From Chrysophaeum taylorii (Eukaryota > Sar > Pelagophyceae > Pelagomonadales > Pelagomonadaceae): 64,000 bases of DNA. How positions within the stretch are numbered: the stretch's first letter is position 1; the number at the start of each line of letters is the position of its first letter. Position numbers and translations under genes: made by a program. The stretch spans positions 466,232 through 530,231 of the forward strand of contig JAQMWT010000009.1 in NCBI GenBank assembly GCA_029834535.1, in the 5' to 3' direction. Shown in pieces: positions 28,609 through 38,921 of this stretch. The notes beneath the pieces were generated by a model. The model was not told where the DNA came from and did no database searches. It saw only the letters and a list, made by a program, of their open reading frames with translations.

Positions 28609-29790
28609 TCATCGGATGAGCTGTTGTCGCTTGGTGGGGGAGGGTCGCTTCGGGAGGGGTCGGGAAAGGAGGGCCAGGAGGGCCGAGGTCTTTTTTTTGA
28701 GGATGTTGGCTTGGCGGGTGGCGAGAAAGATGGTGCGAAAGAGAAAACGGAGCGCGGGCGCGAGGAGGGCGCGGAGACCGTCCTTGAAAAGCTGGGAGAG
28801 GCCCTCGAGATCGGCTCGCTCGAAGGAAAGGCCCCGGTATCCGCGCTTGACGATGCGCTGGCCCTTAAAACGGGCCCCGAACATGGTGGTTGCCGAGCCG
28901 CGCTGGACGAGGAGTTCGCGGACGCGCTTGCGGCGGCGGGCCTCCTCGGAAAAGACGAAGCGGGAGAGGGGCTTGAGGAGCTTGAAGAGGCCGGCGCGAT
29001 TCGCCGAATTGGGGTTCGAGCGGACGGCGGCGTCGGCGACGGGCGGGGTTGGCGCGACGGCCCCCTGCTCCCCAAAGACCCCGATGCCGTACAAGTCGAC
29101 AGCAAAGAACCCGGGTTGGAAGTCTTCGAGGACGTCGCCGGACGGTCCGAACTTGGAGCACGTGAGTCCAAACCCAAATACCTTCTCGAGGTCCACTTTC
29201 GTGAGCGGTGGCGCGCCCGCGAGGGGTCGCGGGCCCCGCACGAGCCGAAACGCGCTAAATGGCACGAGGACCTTGGAGCGCGACGACGACGACGACTTCA
29301 AATCCACCTCGGCGTTGTACACGACTTCGCCGCGGTCTCGAGAGCACCGCAGCGTCAGCTTCCAGGACCGGGGTTTGTCGTCGGAGGTCTTCGCGTCGAC
29401 GTAGAGCCCGTCGAACCCCGACAGGTCCAGGGGATCGACGAAGGGCTTGGTGCGCGCGCCGCAGAAGCCGCCGCCCTCGACCCTAACGATTCCCGACCAC
29501 ACCGCGCGGCCCTCGGCCTGCCGGACCGACGAGGAGCTCACGCCGCCCATCACGACGTCGTCGATGCGCTCGAAGAGATTCAGCGCATCGGGCCCTCGGA
29601 ACTGGACGAGCGACGCCTCGGTCGTAACCATCTCGGCGCCGGCCGACAGCCACGGCGGCGAACTCGTGGTCCCTGGCAGGGGCTCCGAGGTGATCTCGTA
29701 CGACGCGAGCCACCGCGTCGGCACGGCGGTCGTCGCGAACGCGACCGCCGGGGTCGTCGACACCGCCGCCATCATAATAATCCGTCGCAT
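28609..29790 (-). CDS. CIA30 (NDUFAF1)-domain protein, likely plastid-targeted
   Basis: 393 residues. The N-terminus MRRIIMMAAVSTTPAVAFAT has a signal-like stretch ending AVAF, the phenylalanine motif of secondary-plastid presequences. Residues ~65-240 form a CIA30 domain: FERIDDVVMGGVSSSSVRQA, AVWSGIVRVEGGGFCGARTK, DLSGFDGLYVDAK and VLVPFSAFRLVRG. CIA30 proteins assist complex I assembly in mitochondria, and related plastid forms (HCF173-like) assist photosystem biogenesis. The leader favours the plastid. The basic C-terminal ~130 residues, with a hydrophobic patch, are not part of the domain. Confidence 0.8.
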   Translation of the reverse strand: MRRIIMMAAVSTTPAVAFATTAVPTRWLASYEITSEPLPGTTSSPPWLSAGAEMVTTEASLVQFRGPDALNLFERIDDVVMGGVSSSSVRQAEGRAVWSGIVRVEGGGFCGARTKPFVDPLDLSGFDGLYVDAKTSDDKPRSWKLTLRCSRDRGEVVYNAEVDLKSSSSSRSKVLVPFSAFRLVRGPRPLAGAPPLTKVDLEKVFGFGLTCSKFGPSGDVLEDFQPGFFAVDLYGIGVFGEQGAVAPTPPVADAAVRSNPNSANRAGLFKLLKPLSRFVFSEEARRRKRVRELLVQRGSATTMFGARFKGQRIVKRGYRGLSFERADLEGLSQLFKDGLRALLAPALRFLFRTIFLATRQANILKKKTSALLALLSRPLPKRPSPTKRQQLIR

Positions 29791-29880
29791 CTTCTACAAG
29801 TCCTTGTTGTTGCTGTTGTTCTGCCGATGACGCTGATGTCGTGTACTTACGTCTGCAGCCGTTGGATATTATAATTATTA

Positions 29881-31026
29881 TTAGGAGCGGGCATAGAGGC
29901 AGATGGCCCCCAAGACGCAGGTCGCCCCCGCAATGAATGGCGAGGTTATGTGGAAGTCGAACCAGTAGCACGAGGCGATCGTACTGAGGAGCATCGAAAT
30001 GCCCGTGGCGAACCCCTTGAGGAGGTTATCGGCGTACGCGATGACGGCGGCCGTGCAGAGGCCGCCCCCTGCCTGGAGGGCGACCACGGTCCACACTAAC
30101 GGCGTAAACCCGGCGAGGACGCCTCGCCGGCGGATCTTGTCGCCGTCCTTGAGGATGGCGCCCGTGGCGGCGATTATCGAAGACAACGTGGCGAGCTGTG
30201 CGTTCCGGGCCCACACGGATATCTTCGGCTTGTCGTTCGATTTCGCGGTCGCCGCGCGCTTCACGACTCGCTCGAAGTAGACCGAGGAAAAGCCCGAAGT
30301 GCAGCACGCGGCAAAGACGGCGGCGAAACCCGTCAGAAAGACCCCGTGGGCCGGCGGCCCTCGACGCCTCGGCGGCGCCGAGTTGGCCGAGCTCGCCTCT
30401 GCCAGGCCCGCGGCCAAGAGCGCGATCGACGCCCACTGCCGCACCTTGAGCCGCCGGCCCAAAAGAACCACCGAAAAGAAAGCCGTCGTCAGGAGCTTCA
30501 TCTGGTACAAGAGCTGGAAGATAGCGGGCTCCAAGTTGGAGGCCGCGACGTACTGCAAATTGTTCTGGACGGCGTAGAGGGCCGCGGGGACTAGCAACAC
30601 GTACGAACCGGGCTCGGCGTAGGCGTCGTGGGCCGCGTTCGCGAGCCGCGTCGCGAAGCTGCCGCGCCGCCCGTCGCCTGCGAGCACGGCAAAGAACAGC
30701 GACGCGACCGCCTTGAAGATCTCGCACAGCACGACCGCCTCCGACGCGAGGTACTTGTGCTTATGGGGGCGCGTCCGCGAGTACCGCATCGTCAGCGTCA
30801 AAGCCGAGTTTTGGACTGTCAGCACCACCAGCGACAGCGCCTTCTTGCGCTGCCGGGAAGACCAGCTCGTCGGCCGGAGCCAGCGACCGTCGGAGGTGCT
30901 GGTGGTGGTGGTGGTGCCGCCGCGGTTCTGCTTGACGGCAATGCACCGCTGACGACCCGGCCTCGCGAGCCGCGCCTGCCCGCACCGGACCAGCACCACC
31001 ACAACCGCCCAAAACCCCACCATCAT
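29881..31026 (-). CDS. SLC35A-type nucleotide-sugar transporter
   Basis: 381 residues from the ATG at 31026 (an alternative in-frame start at 31113 adds 29). The typical nucleotide-sugar transporter pattern is present: LVVLTVQNSALTLTMRYSRT near TM1, YAVQNNLQYVAASNLEPAIF followed by QLLYQMKLLTTAFFSVVLLG (the QNN and Q-x-K-x-L-T-T signatures), GFSSVYFERVVKR, and the final YADNLLKGFATGISMLLSTI. About ten helices are visible. It would exchange UDP-sugars or CMP-sialic acid for nucleotide monophosphate in the Golgi; the sugar cannot be read from sequence. The gene faces the SPCS3 gene divergently. Confidence 0.85.
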   Translation of the reverse strand: MMVGFWAVVVVLVRCGQARLARPGRQRCIAVKQNRGGTTTTTSTSDGRWLRPTSWSSRQRKKALSLVVLTVQNSALTLTMRYSRTRPHKHKYLASEAVVLCEIFKAVASLFFAVLAGDGRRGSFATRLANAAHDAYAEPGSYVLLVPAALYAVQNNLQYVAASNLEPAIFQLLYQMKLLTTAFFSVVLLGRRLKVRQWASIALLAAGLAEASSANSAPPRRRGPPAHGVFLTGFAAVFAACCTSGFSSVYFERVVKRAATAKSNDKPKISVWARNAQLATLSSIIAATGAILKDGDKIRRRGVLAGFTPLVWTVVALQAGGGLCTAAVIAYADNLLKGFATGISMLLSTIASCYWFDFHITSPFIAGATCVLGAICLYARS

Positions 31027-31162
31027 CGTCGTCCCCGCCGCCGCATCCACAGAAACTACCACCGCCAAAACGGGAGCCTTCCGGAGATGAATGGATACCC
31101 TTACCCTTCTCATTACGAATTAATTAATTAATTACCCTGCAAGAAAGAAGGCCTCGGCGACA

Positions 31163-31720
31163 ATGCTGCTGTCACTCGAGAGCGGGACCCGGAGCATGCA
31201 TACCTACTGGGTGCGGCTCAACGCGGTCTTTTTCTATGGGCTCAACGTGCTTTTGGGACTGGCGGTCATGACTTGGCTCTCGTGCCTCCAGCAGGACCTC
31301 GGGTTCGGGGACTACCCTCAGCCCGTCATCCACAAGATAAAGATGAACGACCTCCTAAGTCTCCGGTCCCACGGTGGCGTCGACCGCGCGCTTCTCAGCT
31401 TCGACCTGGCTGCCGACCTGAGGCCCGCCTTCCACTGGAATCTCAAGCAGCTCTTCGTCTTCGTGTTGGCCGAGTACGAGAGCGAGTCCAACAAGCTCAA
31501 CCAGGTCATCTTGTGGGACAAGATCGTCGAAACCGAAGAGGACGCCCAAATGGCGACCGATAACGCCTACATCAAATACGCCCTCGTCGACCAGGGCAAC
31601 GAGCTTCGCAACACAACGGTCAACCTTTACGTCGTCTGGGACCACATGCCCGTCACGGGCCGCCTCTTCATGAACCGGGGCAAGGGCTCGCCATTCGAGC
31701 TCCCCCCCTCTTATCGCTAG
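31163..31720 (+). CDS. SPCS3: Signal peptidase complex subunit 3 (SPC22/23)
   Basis: 185 residues; an internal ATG at 31196 (MHTYWVRLNAVFFYGLNVLL) fits the usual short SPC3 N-terminus better. A single N-terminal TM anchor is followed by a lumenal domain containing RALLSFDLAADLRPAFHWNL then KQLFVFVLAEYES, QVILWDKIV, and NLYVVWDHMPVTGRL. These are the conserved SPC22/23 blocks. The protein is an essential accessory subunit of the ER signal peptidase, facing the lumen. The length is normal. Confidence 0.9.
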   Translation: MLLSLESGTRSMHTYWVRLNAVFFYGLNVLLGLAVMTWLSCLQQDLGFGDYPQPVIHKIKMNDLLSLRSHGGVDRALLSFDLAADLRPAFHWNLKQLFVFVLAEYESESNKLNQVILWDKIVETEEDAQMATDNAYIKYALVDQGNELRNTTVNLYVVWDHMPVTGRLFMNRGKGSPFELPPSYR

Positions 31721-31808
31721 GGTTTGTTTTCAGCTCGAGAGAAGAAGAACTACTAGGGTAACGAACGAAGGACCACCAGTTGAAGAAAGTAAGTACGCGT
31801 GGTAGGCG

Positions 31809-32381
31809 ATGTTGTTGTGGTGGTTCGCGGCGGGTCCCGCGATGGCCTTTGTGGCGGTGGTGCCGAGCCCCCGGCGCGCCGTCGAACGCCAGCACCCCGT
31901 GGTCTACAAGTTCAAGACAGGGAACATCATGCAGGAGTTTGAGCAGGAGCAGCTCGAGAAGCTCGACACCGACAAACCGTACTTCTCGCCCGGCGACACC
32001 CTGACCGTCGCCGTCGAGATTACCGAGGGCACCACGACGCGCATCCAGAACTTCGCCGGCGTGTGCATCAAGCGCCACAACGCGGGGGTCTCGTCGACCT
32101 TTACCGTGCGAAAGATCGCGTCGGGCGTAGGAGTAGAGCGGACGTTCCCACTTTACTCGCCCATCGTCAAGAAGATCACCGTGACGCGCCGCGGCTCGGT
32201 CCGCCGGGCCAAGCTCTACTACCTCCGCAAGCTCACCGGCAAGTCGGCGCGCCTCAAGGAGCAGGTCCGCGGCCTAGCGTACGTCGCTCGCATGGAACAG
32301 GAGAACAAAGACCGCGAGGCAGCAAAGCAGGAAAAAAATGCCAAGGCTGCGGAAGCCGCGGATGAGGGAGACGAAAGTTAG
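31809..32381 (+). CDS. rpl19: Plastid-targeted ribosomal protein bL19
   Basis: 190 residues. The leader [20 protein letters not shown] is a signal peptide ending AMAF, followed by an arginine-containing transit segment: the bipartite targeting signal of algae with secondary red plastids. The mature part is bL19: [60 protein letters not shown] and [21 protein letters not shown] Lys/Glu/Ala-rich C-terminal extension of ~40 residues follows. This gene is the best evidence that the window is nuclear DNA of a photosynthetic stramenopile or relative. Confidence 0.9.
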   Translation: MLLWWFAAGPAMAFVAVVPSPRRAVERQHPVVYKFKTGNIMQEFEQEQLEKLDTDKPYFSPGDTLTVAVEITEGTTTRIQNFAGVCIKRHNAGVSSTFTVRKIASGVGVERTFPLYSPIVKKITVTRRGSVRRAKLYYLRKLTGKSARLKEQVRGLAYVARMEQENKDREAAKQEKNAKAAEAADEGDES

Positions 32382-33349
32382 ACACGGCGACCCATTGGTA
32401 TTTATTAACGGGGCGACTGCTAGGAGAGGTAGCACGTCAAGGAAACGGAGGTGGTACCCGGAAGGACGGCGTATGTAGGCAGTGTGGTGTCCTGCTTGGT
32501 GGGAGCTGCGGGATGCGAGGGCGTGTAAGGCGCAGCGGCGAGGCTATATCACTCGCGATGTATCTATTTATACGGCGAGTTTGGGCCGCACCTCGGCGGC
32601 AAAGTTGGCCCAACCACAATCAACCTACGTCTGTCTGCGCTGCGATCCGCGCGGCGTCGATTTTTGGCGACATGGTGGCATGCTGGACTGGCGAGCCCTT
32701 ACCGCGAAGGCGGCAAAGACGAGCGACGGCGCCGTAGCTGCGCAGGCGCATCTCGATAGGGTGAGGGAGGCTGGGCGGCGCTGCTGTGCATGTCGTTTAA
32801 TGTAGGTGCTGCGGACTCGTGCCGATCGAAAGGGGAAGGGCGGGAATGGCGTGTGGAATAAATATGCAGATTGCCTCCTTGGGCGTGCGTCTTGACGTCG
32901 AAGTCGTAGGTGCTCGCGTGCGGCGCGTCGGGGGAAGTTGGTTTGATACCGGCCGCAGAGGCGCACAGCAGGGGCGACGACGTCAGCACAAGATGCCGAA
33001 GATCTCGGAGAGGGTAACCAACGGCCTCGCGGAAGGTGGCCGAGCACGTCGTCAAGCCAGACGGTCCGTGCTAATTCGCAGTTTTGAGGCGGAGGAGGAG
33101 AACCATCTTACCGCAAGAATGGCGTGAGTACCCAGAACGTGTGTCCGTGGAGAAGGATAGCCAGAGTATTGGGCTTCGCAAATCCCGGACGCCGCGACCT
33201 GCAGGTCGAGCATCGGAAGCATGGTCTGTCTACCAGTCGATCGCGCAGAGATGGTGCCTGGTGAATAGCGTTGCCGGCACAATAGTAACTAACTAGTAAG
33301 AGGGGTGGAGGAGAGCATCTCGTTGAGTGGTTTTGCGCAAGCACACGAC
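32382..33349. other. Intergenic, no gene seen
   Basis: Short unassigned frames on both strands. Nothing repetitive was spotted apart from the AACT repeat that begins the SINE-like element at its right edge. Confidence 0.5.
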
Positions 33350-33663
33350 CAACTAACTAACTAACTAACTAACTTCAGACCTCTCCCGAGCATGGGAGCC
33401 AGGCCGGACCGACAGGAGCCAGTCCGGAATCACGGGCCTGTAGACGAGGGGCGCCGAAAGGTGGGTCGGCGGAGAGTGATCATCAAGCTTGTCGCCATGC
33501 GACGAGGAGACCGCGATGTGACTGACAACCAACTCGTCGATAACCTTCCGTCTGCGCCCCCCGGCCATACCCCGTCCCACTGCGAACGTCCGGCTGCCAA
33601 CCGGCCCGCCCGGGAGGCGAATAGGTGCCAACCTACGCCGGGAGGGCGGATGCCCTCGCAAGG
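33350..33663 (-). mobile_element. SINE-like element with complete LINE-type tail, copy 3
   Basis: Read on the minus strand, the element starts GCCTTGCGAGGGCATCCGCC, runs ~310 bp and ends GGCTCCCATGCTCGGGAGAG followed by GTCTGAAG and (TTAG)n. The same terminal ~45 bp and TTAG tail end the LINE at 48403-48470. A shared 3' end between a short non-coding repeat and a LINE is the hallmark of a SINE mobilised by that LINE. No clear tRNA-type A and B boxes were seen in the head. Confidence 0.7.
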
Positions 33664-34909
33664 CACACAACCAAAAGCACGTTTTTGTGAGGGTTTAGTG
33701 TCAAATTCGTTGTTCGTTCATCCTGGAGGGCCAAAGTCGCCTCGATCGGCATCCAGGAGGCCTAAGCCGGACGCAGCGACAGCACACATCTAGACTAGTA
33801 TAAAACTACATTTTCCTGTCGAAGTGTGCTCAGAGTCGCTAATGCCTTAGGCTACGATGCCGATCGACGCGCCCTCGACCTCCATCTGATATCCAATATC
33901 AATTTTGACCCAAAACCCTCGCAAAAATGTTCGAGGGTGAGCTAGTGAGCACGCAGTGGTAAGGAGTAAAAGGGTTTAGGACTAAACTCAAGAGTTAATG
34001 GGCGGAGCATGCGCTGATTAAAGCAGCTGAGATTGGCGAGGCTGAGAGCGTCGAGCGGAAAGGAATATAGCGGTATTAAAGTGTATGGGCGGCTTCTCCG
34101 GATTAGCCTTTTCGACCATACACTTTTCGCTACATAAAGCAGTAGTAACCGCAACACGGAGAACTGGGATGAAGAGAAAATTGGTTTATGAGTAAACTCA
34201 AAGGTTAGCGGACGTGCGCGTCATCAAAGCAGCTTAGATTGGCGGGGGTGAGAGCGTCGAGCTGAAATGAGAGTGGGGTGGGGGGGTGTAAGGGTTGTAA
34301 GGTGTAAGTAAGGACGGCAAGGCGTTAGCCTAACCGTCCGGGCGCCGCCAGTGGCCTGATGAAGACCAAAAGGGTAAGGGAGTAAACATAGGTGGTAAGG
34401 GATAAGGTATAAGGGTAAGGATGTAAAATTGCAGGGTTTGGGGCTTCTTGATTTTTCGCGTGGCGCTGTGGTTGCGCCTCGCTGAGGAACGCCGAGCGCG
34501 ATAACAGGTCGGCTGCGCATGTACTACTGGAAGTTGTTCTGGGCACTCCTGCAACTTCTTATGGCCTCCACGGACGAAACGCGCTTCACACGAACCCGAC
34601 TCCACGGGTTTTACCACTCAGGTGACATGCGTGACAAGCTTCGCCAAGTAACGACCAACGTGCAGGATCCCAACGTTTATAGAAGAACGACGACGACGAG
34701 GTCGACCTCAACGATCGATCCGAAACTCAAGCGCACCTTTGAAAAGGTCTTCCTCTTTGAGCGCGGCGGCGTCAAGCGGTTCCAGTCTCCGGCTCTCCAG
34801 CCGCTCGAGATTGGCAAGCAGCACCAAGGCTTCTGGGATTCGTACAATTTTCTTCTTCAGGACGTCCTCGATGTCATAGAGATTTGGTTTCCTCGTCACC
34901 TGTTCCTAA
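33664..34909. other. Gene-poor stretch before a dead transposase
   Basis: Apart from the repeat modules it contains GTAAGGG-like runs at about 34375-34430 and an open frame at 34519-34926 (MYYWKLFWALLQLLMASTDE...). That frame may be a fragment of the following transposable element but shows no motif. Confidence 0.45.
33960..34290 (+). repeat. Two diverged copies of the ~70-bp module from the inverted-repeat arms
   Basis: 34190-34281 (GAGTAAACTCAAAGGTTAGC onward, through AGCAGCTTAGATTGGCGGGG) closely matches 12160-12251 and, inverted, 130-255. A more diverged copy lies at about 33978-34070. Here the module occurs without the helicase fragment. Confidence 0.7.
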
Positions 34910-35850
34910 TTGAGGTCGACCACTAGCCGGGTCGCGACAAGTTCAAACCCGACGACGGCCTCGATGTCAACAACATGTCCGCGAGGGCGTCGGCTGCAAG
35001 ACGCAACTCGCCTCCTCCGAACCTCGACAAAACTCGATGCGGACTGCATCGGGCCCCGTCCAGCCGTCGTCAAACTCAAGATTAAGCGACAGAAGGTGGT
35101 CGAGGAGTCGTGGCGCAAGCCTGGCCAAGCCCAACACACATTATTTCAGCAGCCGGGTGACCCGCCGCGATTCAAGCACCCCGACTGGAAGCCCGAGGCC
35201 TTCGTTCACGAAGCTAAGGGCATCGACCAAGCCATCTTCGAGCGCGGTTGGTTTGATCCCGAGAAGCTGCTGTCGTATTGCTCGCTCCGCAGCCAGCTCG
35301 AGAAGTTCGGCGACGTCGATCCGGGGACCTCAACCAAGGAGATCCTCGGGAATTGCCCGGACTTTTTAAACGAACACAACCTCCTCCAGCAGCCCGTCTC
35401 TGACCGCGGTCACTCACATCCTACTCTCGTCACCGAAATGCAACCCATATCTTGCCGGGATGATGAGATGGTGTTGAGTACGGCTCGCGCCAGTCAAAGC
35501 GGCACCACCGATGACATAATATACCGGAGCAGACAGCGAATTGGCGCGTCGACAACGAGAGCGCGTCGTCTTCAACGGCATTGACCCCAAAAACCTTCCG
35601 CCTCTCCGGCTCACGCGGTTCTCTCGCGTCGCCCGACGCGAGTACAAACTCGTGTACCGCTCCGAGGTCGGGGGCACCGCCGAGTTCGAACACGCCAAAT
35701 CGCGCGAGCGACAAAGAGAGGCGGCTGCGCGTCTCAAGCGCAAACGCTCCACCCGTGCGTCAATTCTATCTGCCGCGGTCGGTCAACTCTGGAGGATAAG
35801 GTCGGTGACTAGCTATAATAATACGCATACCTCTGGTGATGGATGACCTC
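34910..35850 (+). pseudogene. Decayed DDE transposase, copy 1
   Basis: The frame around 35090-35410 reads FVHEAKGIDQAIFERGWFDP, then KEILGNCPDFLNEHNLLQQP and DRGHSHPT. This matches the pre-catalytic C-terminal region of a eukaryotic DDE transposase group in which an A-K-G-I ... E-R-G and C-x-DF ... E-x-x-L block is followed by G-H then PKFHCELN-x-IE. The catalytic end is broken: a shifted frame gives PKCNPYLAG, another gives VEYGSRQSKRHHR. Downstream, 35541-35750 (IDPKNLPPLRLTRFSRVARR) matches the second copy at 49.5-50.2 kb. Confidence 0.6.
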
Positions 35851-36016
35851 GGCCCTCGAGGACAAGGAAGTGTCCCCTCGAGTATGATGTGTATTGGGGC
35901 GGCAGCTCACAAAGTAAGAACAGAAGTGTTGAACAACGGACGTTCTACCGGTCTCTGACCTTTTCTCGATACCAAGAGAAGGGTGATGATATGATGGGCT
36001 GGGGTGTGTGAAAAAA

Positions 36017-36480
36017 ATGATGAATCGTCGCGCGACGCACCACCGTCGCATCAACAGCGATCCCCTGGGCGGGGAACTGAAGCTGCCCGAGGTTTTAGAT
36101 TTTGACGAGCCCGACCTCACAAAGTTGCTCGAGTTTGACCCCAATGATCTGTTTCCCCTCGGCGCAACAAAGAGTTTCGACGAAGAGACCGAGAAGCATC
36201 TGCTGGATTGCGGGGAATACAGCTATTCCCCCCGATCGCGACCATCGAGTGGCAACTTCGGGGGCCTGAACCTCGAGAACATACCATCGCCGCAGGTGAC
36301 GCAACACCACCAACTCGCCCCGCCGAGCGTCCCCGCGAGCGTGCCCGAGGTTCCGATGCAAATCGACGAGAGGCCGCAGCAGCCCAAGGCCGCGCATAAA
36401 AAGGGTCACCGCCGGACGGCCTCCGAGCCCTTCTTTTTTGGCAGCGCCTTCGACAACCTCGTCTTCGAGCCGTCGCACAG

Positions 36481-36512
<32 letters not shown>

Positions 36513-36940
36513 GACAACAGCACCATCCACCCCCCCCGATGCCCGCCGTCATCGCACCACCCCCCGCGCCGGTCCGACGAGACGACGACCGCCCGCGCAT
36601 GGCGCGTCCGGCGCTCGAGACGATACCCAGCGCTCGAAACCTCCCTTTTGCCGACGAATCTACCTCTCTCAACTTCGACCCCCTCTCGGCTGCCTACCTC
36701 AAGGTCCCCGACAAACCCCCGCCCGCGCGCGCGAGGCCACCCGACAAACACACCAACGGCAAGAAAGAAACAAAGACCTACAAGTGTAGCCGCTGCGGGA
36801 TGATTAAAGCGAATCACGTCTGTCGCGCCGTCCTTTATGACTCGGTCGCCGTCGGCGTGCAGGCCGACCCTACCGTCCTCATCCAGACCTACGGCGAGCG
36901 GACTATCGTCGTCCGCAAGTCACTCCAGACTACCTCATGA
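36017..36940 (+). CDS. Proline-rich protein with a C-terminal Cys cluster
   Basis: 307 residues starting at ATG 36017 or 36020. An N-terminal acidic part (PEVLDFDEPDLTKLLEFDPN), a serine/proline middle with a run of ten prolines (~156-165), and repeated HRR-x-x-SDP/SEP motifs resembling 14-3-3 or kinase-target sites. Near the C-terminus KTYKCSRCGMIKANHVC has CxxC and a third Cys nine residues later, a partial zinc-ribbon-like knuckle seen in some algal transcription factors. No database family is recognised. Probably a nuclear regulator. Confidence 0.6.
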
Positions 36941-38888
36941 GAAAAAAAAAAAAATCGCAAACTGATACCGCGAGGTCGATCGCGTTCTTCCCCGTAGGGA
37001 CCCAAATCTCGCGACACGACCTCTCCTCCCGCAGACCGCAGACCGCAGACCGCAGACCCCCCCCCTCTCTCTTTCCAAGACGCACTCTTCGCGCCGACAC
37101 CGTGTGACGGACTTCCCGGGCAACCCGCGTGCGAAACGCCCGACGCCCTTCTGATCGCCTCGGAGGTCCAACCAATTGTACCCCCTGCCCGACCCTTTCT
37201 TCTTCATCTGCCCTCGGGTGAGCGCAACCGTGCGCGAGTCGCCGCGACACCCCTGCTGCTCCTCGGGCGCCCACTCCACCTCAGACGTGCCTCGTTGTTT
37301 TGTTGGGGGCACCCGCGAGGGCGAAGCCATGCCTACTTGTAATCCGTCCTCCTTCTCTCATTGAAAGAAAGAAAGAACGGAAGAAAGAAAGACTGAAGCT
37401 TCTGTGGCGAGGTGAGGCGAGGCGGGGAGGAGCAGCTCGATTTAACAACATCGGGGACATCTCCGTCGCGTCACGGCACGGCCCGGCACGGCCCGGCCGC
37501 GAGGGGCGTTGAAGTCTGCCTCCACCTATGGTTGGGCAGGTCTCGACACCATTTGCTTTTAATGAACGAAATCCCCAATTCGGGCCTATTGACGATATGG
37601 GTGGGGGGCCTCGGCTGCCCTACAATTGTAGGTACTTCGCTCTATACTGTGCTCGTTTCTTCTCCCACTTCCTCGGGCCTTCACGGGAGGGAGTTGCTTC
37701 GAAGTAGTAAATTACCTCTTCGGACAGCCAGGGAGGTGTTGGATAAAGATTCCGCGTAACTTCTGCCTCTTTGAAAGCCTGGCGGGTGAACTTTTTTCTC
37801 TTCCTCGGCGTGGACTCGAAATAATCTTCGAGCCTGAGAGTTGCTCGCATCATACTTCTTCGCGAATTCGGTCTCGGAACAAGCCCTTACCGGCATTCGT
37901 ATCAGAAACCGCTCAAATTCCCGAAACTGCCCGTATAGCCGCCCGCACTTCACCTACGAAAATATACCGCGCGTTGCTGCCGACTGCGCCACGCGGGTCT
38001 TGCTCGCGACGAAAATGGTTGCGAGGCAACAACGACCACTTCAAGTTGGAGCAGACCCGCCAGCGACGCTACGTGCATCGACCTGACCTGTCTTGCGATG
38101 CGTATTCGCGTAAGCGATGTCTAAACGCTATCGCGGTGGACGGAGCCTGGTGGATTCATTGACCACCGCCATGTTCGCGATCGAGGACTTGGCCGTGTTC
38201 GTCTCGCGCGGGACGCGACTCGCGGTCGCGCCGGCTAAGAACGACGATGATGAGATAAACAATACTGTGATTCGAGTTGTCGGCGGCGCGACCCATCGTC
38301 GGTTGTTGATAGTCGAACAGCGCGGCTCGTTGCGCGGAAATGCCGCGAGCCGCGGCGTCGGCGCTGGCTGCGTCGCCATCGGATCGGGTTGGACGCTCGG
38401 AGCGCGTTTCATTCGAAGACTGCACGTCTGCCGCCTATTGGGGCGGGATACTCGGCATGATAGCTTCTCGACTGACTCTCCTGGGTGTGACGATGACTTG
38501 ATGCGATAGAGATTCGAGCGGGGATATCCACCACGTCCATTCACTGGGTTAAGCGACGGTTCGACGGCGGTACCTTCTAGGTTGCAACGAACGAGAGCAT
38601 CGAATGTCGAAACCCTTTCACCCAAGCAAACGGCATCTACACGAATGGCATAATATTCGTGAAAGCGGACTGCGTGTATGTCCGGCAATAGGTCTTTAAC
38701 CTAATGCTAGGCCCGGCTCGAAGGGGGTGTGACTTGTACGGCGAGTTGGCATGTGACTGCTTGCGGTTTTTTTGCTATCACGTAGTGTGCTCCGCTCTCG
38801 GGAATGAGTGGCGGGCTCATTTTTTTATGTCTATGTGTGTTTGATGACCCAAAGGACCTTTTTTTCTTTCGTTCGTTCATTCTTTCTT

Positions 38889-38921
<33 letters not shown>

